From NCBI GenBank assembly GCA_905250125.1, contig CAJNOL010000581.1, positions 57,554 to 121,553 of the forward strand: a stretch of 64,000 bases of DNA, given 5' to 3'. The stretch comes from Rotaria sordida (lineage: Eukaryota > Rotifera > Eurotatoria > Philodinida > Philodinidae). How positions within the stretch are numbered: position 1 is the stretch's first letter; each line of letters starts with the position of its first letter. Positions 55,410-64,000 of the stretch are shown one piece after another. The notes beneath the pieces were generated by a model. It worked only from the letters and a program-made list of their open reading frames with translations. It was not told the DNA's origin and ran no database searches. A program made the translations under genes and the position numbers.

Positions 55410-58328
55410 GGAATTTTTTTTATATCTAAAATAAATATATTCAAGTTAATAGAATATATTATGTTTTTAGTTTTTGAAGATTCTATGTACTAGCCGATGT
55501 GTAAAAAAGTCTTTGCACAATATGTTTAGTCAGTATTTGTCTAATGAGAGAATCAAAAGTTATCACCTAGAATCAGGGTTTTCATTGCCCTCCGTCAAAT
55601 ATTAACTTGCAATGAACTAATTTTAAGCAAGAAAAATATTCTGAATATATGGTTTGAAAGAGTAATAGCCTAACTATACAGAAACCAGCAGTAGCTTAGC
55701 CCCCATCAATAGTTGAGATCCACATAAATAGGAGCTGAAGCCCCTCTAGAGATATTGTTAGGATACTGAGCCCATACTACAACCTTTTTTCTGATTATAT
55801 CATTAAGCATGAGCATGAAATTTTGATTCTACCTGATTACTGTTGATTCTCTTCCGTAACTTATACATGGACGAAAATCGACGCAATATGTTGTGCAACG
55901 GCTTCTTTACACAGCGATTAGAAGAATTATTCATCTAAAATGAAGAATGATTGACTAGCTAATCGAGTTCAATAATAAAATGACTAATTTATTTTCCAAT
56001 AAACACAAATCTATTACTTTTTACCATTCGAAGAAAATAAATCTTTAACAAAACCGATTAGATTAGTTTTAATGTTGTTGAAATAATTCGTTTACTGTAC
56101 ACGTTATCATCTAAGAATATAAATATTAGATGATTTAGAGCTAAATCAAAGAAAATGGGTTTTGAATAATGTTGACAACAGAACCATGTTAAGACGATTT
56201 TTATTTTTTAATGATGAATCTTCGAAATAAATATCACGACGATTGATGAATGGCTAAAAAAAAACCAAGTATCAAAGAAATTTGTATTACGTTTTATGAT
56301 GACATCATTTCTTTTCTTCCGAATTCTATTTATTCATCAAGTAAAAAAACATTAACGAATGATTATTTTGGTGAAATGTCGTCAGCTGATGTTTAAATTT
56401 GATATTTAACTTCATCAAGTTTTAATTGAATAAAAGAAAATTCATTTAAAAGTGCCTAAAATATTTTTATATTAATTCTTTTCAGTTTACATTTCATAAT
56501 TAATGTCACGTGATTTTGTTTCTTATGCATTGTTTGTTATTTACTTTTGTATGTTCCATATACATTTTCGTTTTATTAATTAATTCAACTGATTGTTTAA
56601 AACGTTTTTGTTGAATAAATAAAATAACAATTAATCAAAAAAACTAAAATTACTTTATTCAATAATTATAAATAAGTGCGACGTGATGAGATAGACTAAT
56701 CCATCCTGCTTTAGAACTTCGTGATAGAAGTTTCTTCAATTTGGAAGAACTTTGATTATATCTTACGACAAATCCTCTTCGCATCCTCGCTAGAGCTTAT
56801 CGAATCCCGGTTCAAAAATTTCTGGACTCAATGGACTTTAGCTCTGATTATCTTTAATAAAAAAAGAAACTCATCAAATCTGTAAGTTTTATAAACAGTT
56901 AATTGAAAAGCAATATTCGATTGACTTATTTTATCATTTCTACAAAACTGATATTGCACGTATATTATAATTTACTTGCAGTAATAAGTCGTATATATGT
57001 ATATAATATCAGCTGATTTCGTAATTTGTTTTTTAAACTGATGTTGTTTCAATTTTTTGTTATTTCAGGAAGAATAAACGATTATTTGCATTTGATTTTG
57101 TTGCTATGTGATTTTTTGACATTGATGATATTTGTTGTTGATATGTGTCATTGAGAAGTGTCTAGAAGACTACATTGATAATATATATTTTCAATCAAAT
57201 AAAAAATAGATAAACTAATATCAAGAATACGTGTCATTTCTGAGTCATCATTTACTGTTTTTGCTCTTAGATTTTTTTTTTATTACTCTCTTGCAATATT
57301 TTTATCATGACTTTTACATCAACAAAATCGAATATGCGTTACTAAATCATCGATTTATTGATCTAACTATTTGTAGAATATCATTAATGATTCTAATCAT
57401 TGCAACAAACATGTTTTTATTACGCATGATATTCATCTATGAACTTACTGCGCATATATATAAAAATTTTATTGCTTGAGTCTATGATTGTATTTCAAAT
57501 GTTAAATGATCATTGATAACAGTTGTGCATGTCTGCAGAAATGAGAATTCGATAAGCAAACATTTGGTGTATTGAAGTTTAACTTGAACTTCAATTTTCA
57601 TACGAGCATTGCATGCCTGCCATTGATTATATCATAATTCAAGTTGTTCAGCATATTCGACTATTTTACGAGAACGAATTTGAACGATGAATTTTTTTTT
57701 TCGAGATTCTGTCTTTGCTTTTTCTATAATTAAATATATGAAAAGTTCCTTATTTACAGTTTATTCATATATGTACTTTTCAGTTGCATAGCATAAGCCA
57801 ATGCACGTTCACTGCAAATAAATGGCAAGAGAAGATCTGTAGAAAACCAAATATCAAATGAGTCTTGTAAGAAAAAAAAAGAGTAGGGATATTCAACATG
57901 AATCTTGTACCACGACCTCATTGGTAATGCTCGGTTTTTAAATTGTTTTCTTTTCCGATTGCCATATATTAATTCGACTAATTTGCGAAGACAATGAGAA
58001 TAGAATAATCTTAAAATGTATATTTTGTTATGAACAAAACATATGAAAAATTCAAAAGCAATTTACCAATATTGTTGTTAGTCATCATGAAAAAGATCAT
58101 GTTATTTTTGATAAAATGGAATTATACGAAGAACTGAATGTATACGGATCGTATAAGAAGTATTAAAATCTAAATAAAATCGAATATCATCGAGTTTTGA
58201 TAGCAATACAGCTTTAACTGATTGACTAATGGGAGTAGAGGATGTGTCATTGACAAAATCCGATGATATTTACTGAGGCGTGACTTTCTAAACTAAAATT
58301 TCTGCCGATATAAAAACTGAAATCGGTT
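55410..58328. other. Intergenic DNA upstream of the ELMOD3-like gene
   Basis: AT-rich, with no coding sequence recognised. Positions 55680-55780 and 56680-56830 are less AT-rich and look like old repeat fragments, but no partner copies were found in this window. Confidence 0.45.
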
Positions 58329-58423
58329 CTTCTGTACTTTAATCACATGTGCACACTGATTGGTGTGATTTACATGCACAACACAACGTTGCGGGTGAGG
58401 GCGCTGTGATTAAAGTGAAGAAG
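58329..58423. repeat. 95-bp hairpin (MITE-like)
   Basis: CTTCTGTACTTTAATCACA at 58329-58347 is nearly the reverse complement of TGTGATTAAAGTGAAGAAG at 58405-58423. The interior is less AT-rich (GCGGGTGAGGGCGC). No target duplication was identified. Confidence 0.6.
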
Positions 58424-60120
58424 TACTCTGAAATCATTCATTTTTTTTGTCACAACAACAAAATGAGTTGGATACATGCATATTTTGCTATTTGCTAAAA
58501 ATCATAGTCATTTTCTAGCCAATCCTATCGATGTTCTTTTCTGATGGCGCTACTCTCGCTATTAATATAAATTAAAATCTGTTCTTTTTATTAATGCGTA
58601 TTATTTAAATTAGATTTAGTTTTTTAAACTTTTTTTGAAAATAATAGATAATTGTCTTAGCAAGATTACTGCTAATTTTCTTCCTATTTGAAGTCTCGAA
58701 TTATGTTGTCTTTTGTATATTCCCTTTTACATCCATCAATACTCAATTATACATGATAAACTATGATTTTACATTGAAAGTTTACCTCGTATAATAACTT
58801 CAACAAAATTAGATGAAGATCCAAGAAAATGTGTATTTCAATGAATAGATGCAAGTGTTTGTTTGGAATTCTAGGCATATTAATGAACTTAATCATTTCA
58901 TTTCATTTTGAGATCAACAACTGGATGTGTCGAATTATAAATAGAATCTGGGTCGAAGATCGTAGTTTTTCTGAATTTCTGTTAAAATCGTTTTTTTTCT
59001 ACAGATAATTGTATACTTTGAAGACTATCGTTGAAAATTTGAACTTGATTTCTTCACATTCAATTCAAATTTAACTGGTAAAAGTATTTCTACGATTTGA
59101 CGTCATTGATAAGTAAAAATGTAAGTTTACATTAAAATCAAATAAAATATGTGACACTTTATAACATATTCAATTGTAATATGAGACATTGATGCACATG
59201 TATGTATTTAGACACTCGAAATAAAAAACTGAGTGAATAATAAATAAGAAGATGATCACGCAATTTAGATGTTATTCTATTTATTGTTGACAACAGGCTT
59301 GCATAAGGTCGATGTAAAGATGAATATCTCCGAAATGGTAATAGCTAGCAATCCACAATTTTTTATCAATCGAACGAGATAGATTTGGGACGTGTTGAGA
59401 TAGTATATTATACAAGATAAAATCATTGCTAAACCAATCATTTCTGAAAAATGCCTAACAATACTATATTGTTGAGATGATTATTTTCTTGCTTCCTAAT
59501 ACTGACCATATCAAACAAAACTTCTGTTTCATATATATATAGATCAATAATTATGTTAATTCGAGAGTAAGTTTTGATCGATTAATTGTGTAGAGCTTGT
59601 TCAAAATTGATATGGTTAAGAAAGGGTAAGAGTGAATGTATGAGAGCTTTTTTCTTCATCTTCATCTACAAACTCAGAAGGTTGAATTACTTTATAATGC
59701 TTTTGCGTAATTTATTAAATGCATGCATGCATGCATTTGTAAAATAGATATACAATACTCTCTTTCTCTTTTTCTAATGTTCTTTTAGATGCTTTCTGAG
59801 ATTTTGAATGCATAAAAGAGGAAGACATTAGTTAAAATAAAGACAGCCACGAAATGATAATATCAGTTTGTAGCTACATCTACTTACTATCAAGCCAATA
59901 TCTTTGTGAACGATATACGTTCTTTGCATATTGATATTCATTGTTCTTGATCATCACAAACATTATTCCGAACGAGTCACTAAGCATCATATTATATGAT
60001 AACGTTTTCGTAGAAAAATTAATATCAATATATAGTTATTTTAACATAATTTTTAAAAAAATTAAAGAAAACTTTTTTACTTTTGTAACTATAGAATTTA
60101 ACAGAACATCGAGTTTGTAA

Positions 60121-60232
60121 GTTGTATTCCATACAAATTAAACTAAGTCTAGGAAGATGCAGAGTGCGCGAGTTATATTCAATAGAAATTAAACTAAGCT
60201 TGGGAAGATGTAGAATTTGCTAATATATTCCA
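60121..60232. repeat. Imperfect ~51-bp tandem repeat, about 2.2 copies
   Basis: Unit 1 (60121-60171) and unit 2 (60172-60221) share TTATATTC-ATA-AAATTAAACTAAG and GGAAGATG-AGA. A third copy starts at 60222 and decays. Confidence 0.75.
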
Positions 60233-61293
60233 CTGCCATTGAGTTGATCATAACCAGTCCGACCAAAAAGAAAAGACGTTCTTTATAATCAGCCATCGAT
60301 TCTCATTGATACCTAACTGTTTCCCTTCGAATACAGTACGGTTAGAGATAATATGCAAACAATACAGATGACGTTATTATGTTGAACCGAGTTCTATTGC
60401 ATCCAAAAAACTAACGAAAGACTTTAATTTATGTCTTCTCATAATGTAATACCAACGGTATTAATTCGGAAATTAATACTTAATAAATATGTTAGTCTGT
60501 CTGTTTTTAGAAATAGTTCATTCTCAAAAGAGATACAATTTTCCCATATGAATAGCTTTAAGTAAGAACGAAGAGAACGATTTTCAGTAGTTGCTTAGTT
60601 CTAGTTTTCGCATATTGTGTTTAATGGCTATTCAATCTCGCAGAACTACTTCTACATCTTCATAGCTATTTAGATACTTATCACCTATTCCATTCACACT
60701 ACTGATTTTTTTCGAGCATAGGGTAGTGAAGACGTTTATGGGTTGCAACAAATCTACTAGATAAGTCTTTCTCTTATCCAAGATAACGGTCATTAGTCGT
60801 TATACTTTGCTTGTATGACAGCTTCCTGAACTTCTGACCTTCTTTTTTTTGTTCCCTCATATGTGACTATTTCTAGATTAGTTGAATTTAATGAAGAGAA
60901 GACAGTTTTGATTGTGCAAGACGACATTATGCTAAAAAGACATCGATACTCAATCCTACAGTTCACCACACACAGTAGGATTTTAAGATATTAATGTAAA
61001 AATAATGCAACTAGTTATAAAGCCAGGTTAGCAATTTATTTCACGTTATTGATCGTGTTTGTCGTGAAATATTTTTATGATTTATTTACAAAGCTGTGGA
61101 TAAAAAGGCACTGAAGACGAAGCAGAATCTGGTGTTGGGCTACTTCCAAAGAGTATGAATCGGTGAGAAATGAACATAATAAGTTTTTTTAATTAAAAAA
61201 CTAAGTGCATTCTGTTTTCTTAATCAAAATGAAAACTTGAATTCATTTTTATATGAAAGAAAATAATTTCTTCATTTCACGCCTAACTACAAA

Positions 61294-61340
61294 TCAATTT
61301 TGCCTAAGTTTAATTCTGCCTAAAGTTCAATTTTGCCTAG
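61294..61340. repeat. Short tandem motif around TTTTGCCTA
   Basis: Three adjacent variants of CAATTTTGCCTAA (about 16-17 bp apart), with looser copies near 61281 and 61380. Origin unknown. Confidence 0.6.
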
Positions 61341-61837
61341 GACATATACAAAACATTTTTCATTGTGTAGGTATTACTTTGCCTAGATGAGACAATAGCT
61401 AATCTACGTTACTATTTTCTCCTAATTGGAATAAAATGAAAAATATCGAAATTCGTTAACTTTAATCAATTTTCTACATAATCTCGAGAATGTGAATATG
61501 AGATGTGAGTGGATCGCTATTTTGAAGATGAGAGAGTGAGTCGTTGATGCGGGTATCTTCTCTTCATCCACAGCCATTCCTTGAATTTATTCGATTGAAT
61601 ATCTATTTCTAATCTTCAATCAATTCACAAAATCTTTGATTCATTTAGAACAAGTGTGACAGAACACTAAATCGCGTCGATTTCTTCGAGTCGATTAGAA
61701 TCCAATAGATTTTCTTCATTTTCGATAGTATCAAAAGTGAACAGTAGAAAAGTCATTAATATAAAGTTTGAAGACAAGTCGTTTACAAAATTGACAAGAC
61801 GAATTTAAAAATGAATATTCTAAGAAAAATGAGTCAA

Positions 61838-63424
61838 CTACGAAGCTACATCGTAAACAATTGTCTGTATTGATTCTGGCAATAGAGCTAAGGTTAGATA
61901 ACCTTGATTAGAATCGAGAATTTGTACACTTTGTGTCGTTGTTCGATCATGATTTAAAGCTACAATCACCATTTGCTTCATTGGTGTTAAGAAGCTAACA
62001 ATTTTCAATGGTTCAATTCGAGCGTGTTGTTTTTCTTGTTTTAATACCTTCATACCTAAACGTATAGAATTACGAGGAATAAATTTAGAAAAATGTCCCA
62101 TTGCATAATACATCGGATTTTTATAGAAAACTGTTCCACTGCTTGTATTAGCAATGATTGGTGAATCTACAAAATTTCGAATATGATTGGGTCCACCTTG
62201 TAAATCCAAGACAATATTCCAATCTGTCCAACCGGAAGCTCCAACAAGTAAATCTCCAATAATCGATAGAGCATAATGTATTCCACGTTTCCACATGCCT
62301 AATCTTGGTCCTTTATTGATTTTCATATATCCTTCACAAGCTTCTGTAGGAAGATAGAAAAATTCTGGATATTCTAATTTAGTAAGAAATAATTCATAAA
62401 AATCAGGAAAAGTCATGTCTTCTGTAGCATACCAATGAACAGCAATACCATCAATATATTGATCAATTGTTCGATTACGTTGTATCATTCGATCAATTTT
62501 CAAGAAAAGTAATACCATATCATCATCATAAGTCATGATTTTTACTGATGGATGTTTACTCCGTAATTCTGGTCCTAAATCAATACGAATAAAATCTGCT
62601 AATTGCTCCGTTGTATAAAATAATCCGTCGAAATCTTTCACTTGACTGTACTCATTCTGTGTGGTAATACCCCAAATAGAAATTCCTTCAGCTTCATAGG
62701 CTTCAATAAATTTACTAAAATAGCGTGCCCAAGTTTTATGATATTTATCACCAGGAACACCATTTAAAGTGCCTACAGGATTACTTTGATTTTTTAACCA
62801 GTCGGGTCCATTCCAAGGCGAACCAAAAAAATAAATGGTCTCATTACTCATTGTAATAGCCGATTGAATAAATGGAATTTTGATTGACAAATCCATTTCA
62901 ATAGAAAAATGTTGTAATTCAAAATCATTTGCAACGGAATCGTACGTATATGTATACGTACTAAAGTCACAACCGGCCATGGGAATACGTCCGATATTGT
63001 AGTTGATACCTTGTTCACCAAAATATTGAGCTAATAATATCTTTTGTAGATTAACAGATAAACCATGAGCTACAATACTGGATGCATCTGTAAACGCTCC
63101 ACCAAAACCAATAATTGTTTGATATTTCGTTTTATCATTTATTTGTATAACGGTAGATATATTTGGATCTATCTCTTTACGAAATGATAAATTTGTTAAT
63201 CTAGTTAATCGATGAGTTCCAGCATTTTCAGAGGTACTTTCATATAGTGCTGCTTGGCCAAACGGTAAAGTACCCAATGGTGTTATGGTATCACAATAAT
63301 CATCGATACATTGACAAGCATGACCATGAGGAAATTTTGCAATATCGCAAGGTAATTGAGTATTTAAATGATCAATCCAGACGAACACAAATATAAAGAT
63401 ATAAATTGTTGAGTAAGGTAACAT
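61838..63424 (-). CDS. GBA: Lysosomal-type glucosylceramidase (GH30), intronless
   Basis: A single open frame of 528 residues. The N-terminus (MLPYSTIYIFIFVFVWIDHL) is a signal peptide, followed by a Cys-rich start as in animal glucocerebrosidase. GH30 landmarks appear in order: QTIIGFGGAFTDAS (102-115), IGRIPMAGCDFS, SPWNGPDWLK, the acid/base motif TTQNE with E258, HWY, the nucleophile motif PTEACEG with E361, and GWTDWN then GGPNHIRNFVDSPII. All catalytic residues seem intact. The enzyme would split glucosylceramide into glucose and ceramide in the lysosome or outside the cell. The usual acid/base motif is AENE, here TQNE. It has no introns while most neighbours have many, so retro- or horizontal origin is possible, though the sequence is of animal GBA type. 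Confidence 0.95.
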   Translation of the reverse strand: MLPYSTIYIFIFVFVWIDHLNTQLPCDIAKFPHGHACQCIDDYCDTITPLGTLPFGQAALYESTSENAGTHRLTRLTNLSFRKEIDPNISTVIQINDKTKYQTIIGFGGAFTDASSIVAHGLSVNLQKILLAQYFGEQGINYNIGRIPMAGCDFSTYTYTYDSVANDFELQHFSIEMDLSIKIPFIQSAITMSNETIYFFGSPWNGPDWLKNQSNPVGTLNGVPGDKYHKTWARYFSKFIEAYEAEGISIWGITTQNEYSQVKDFDGLFYTTEQLADFIRIDLGPELRSKHPSVKIMTYDDDMVLLFLKIDRMIQRNRTIDQYIDGIAVHWYATEDMTFPDFYELFLTKLEYPEFFYLPTEACEGYMKINKGPRLGMWKRGIHYALSIIGDLLVGASGWTDWNIVLDLQGGPNHIRNFVDSPIIANTSSGTVFYKNPMYYAMGHFSKFIPRNSIRLGMKVLKQEKQHARIEPLKIVSFLTPMKQMVIVALNHDRTTTQSVQILDSNQGYLTLALLPESIQTIVYDVAS

Positions 63425-64000
63425 AGTCGTATTCTATTAAGTAACGAAGTTATGTTTCTTAATTTTCTTCACAGTATTATATTTATTCAGTATCAAGATA
63501 GATCTGAAACATTTCATCTTCTCATAAAATCTGCCATTACTTTTTTTAAAATAAACTCTTCAAGAACCAGAAGATAAAATTCGACCAATTTTACTTGTCT
63601 CTGCTCTGAAAAAGAAAGTTATTTTCAGCCATAGTGCTTAAAAACATAGCGTCATCCAGCAAAATATATTCAAACACTCAGGTCGTCTTTGAAGATTTTT
63701 ATTCATTTCAAAAGAAGTGTCGTCCATTGAGGATTCTCTCATAAGCGGGTAACTTTATATGAATCGCTGCAAACAGACTTGTTGAGATGTTTTGATCAGA
63801 CAATGTGGTACTTTCGAGTAGGTATTGAAAATCAAAAAAGCTCTCCAACACGAGTAACATTTTTTTATTTCATTGCTTTTCTCTACATATCACGGATGAT
63901 TTTCTTTTCGTGATTTTATTCCTATTACCGGGAACACTACAGGTTTTTTTCGGCAGCCTTTTTGACAAATATTCAACAACTGAGTCTAGTGTTGTTTTTC
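63425..64000. other. Upstream flank of the glucosylceramidase gene
   Basis: AT-rich, with no gene or clear promoter element recognised before the window ends. Confidence 0.45.

Larger units (their letters stand above)
58424..61837. other. Intergenic DNA between repeats and the glucosylceramidase gene
   Basis: No gene recognised. A GCATGCATGCATGC run lies at about 59720-59734, and small tandem repeats are listed separately. The last ~350 bp are the 3' flank of the minus-strand glucosylceramidase gene. Confidence 0.45.

Noticed and set aside
56780-56830. Possible tRNA-like B box (CCCGGTTCAAAAATT)
   Set aside because: No matching A box, anticodon arm or acceptor stem could be folded around it, so neither a tRNA nor a tRNA-derived SINE is called.
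57231-57479. 82-residue hydrophobic plus-strand frame
   Set aside because: AT-rich hydrophobic chance frame without start context, splice sites or family resemblance.

Overview
This is a window of AT-rich animal nuclear DNA. The genes are broken by many short introns (mostly 50-75 bp, GT...AG, AT-rich), exons use A/T-ending codons, and the gene set is metazoan: a lethal giant larvae homologue, G-protein gamma, IMP/IGF2BP, BAG3/starvin, a nicotinic-type Cys-loop subunit, AIG1/ADTRP and others. The style (tiny introns, FLYWCH zinc-finger relics, many small hairpin transposons, candidate trans-splice acceptors) fits a bdelloid rotifer or a close relative. That placement is inference; an animal genome is near certain. 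One run of exactly 100 N (8386-8485) marks a scaffold gap. No rRNA, tRNA or CRISPR was seen.

Layout. 1-4234 (+): 3' part of an L(2)gl/LLGL polarity gene. 4235-7815: non-coding, with a foldback repeat and a decayed FLYWCH (MULE-like) element. 7816-8338 (+): PAR-type bZIP factor, frameshifted at a T run beside the gap. 8486-11845: no assignable gene. 11846-13137 (+): G-protein gamma with two alternative first exons sharing one second exon. 13138-20721: 7.6 kb with no supported gene. 20722-24840 (-): four-KH IMP homologue. 25486-28353 (+): ZC3H11A-like CCCH protein with a 10-nt microexon, head-to-head with IMP. 28544-35100 (+): mitochondrial i-AAA protease YME1L, with a Tc1-type transposon in intron 3. 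36712-38814 (+): BAG3/starvin co-chaperone behind a TATA box and a CRE-like site. 39896-44395 (+): nicotinic-like receptor subunit. 45795-45974 (+): possible 59-aa membrane protein. 46424-55409 (-): compact same-strand array, in transcription order ELMOD3-like, AIG1/ADTRP, TMEM232, COX5B, ATG13. 55410-61837: non-coding with small repeats. 61838-63424 (-): intronless GH30 glucosylceramidase.

The genes do not form one pathway, but several share themes: cell polarity and signalling (LLGL, G gamma, receptor subunit), mRNA handling (IMP, ZC3H11A), and proteostasis, mitochondria or lysosome (YME1L, COX5B, BAG3, ATG13, glucosylceramidase).

The non-gene content is the unusual part. It includes hairpin elements in introns, two diverged copies of one ~650-bp sequence in introns of adjacent-neighbourhood genes (YME1L and the receptor), a MITE with a 9-bp target duplication, and a Tc1 relic with IR/DR ends. 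Exon models were built by hand from splice sites and reading phase; every internal junction listed keeps the frame.
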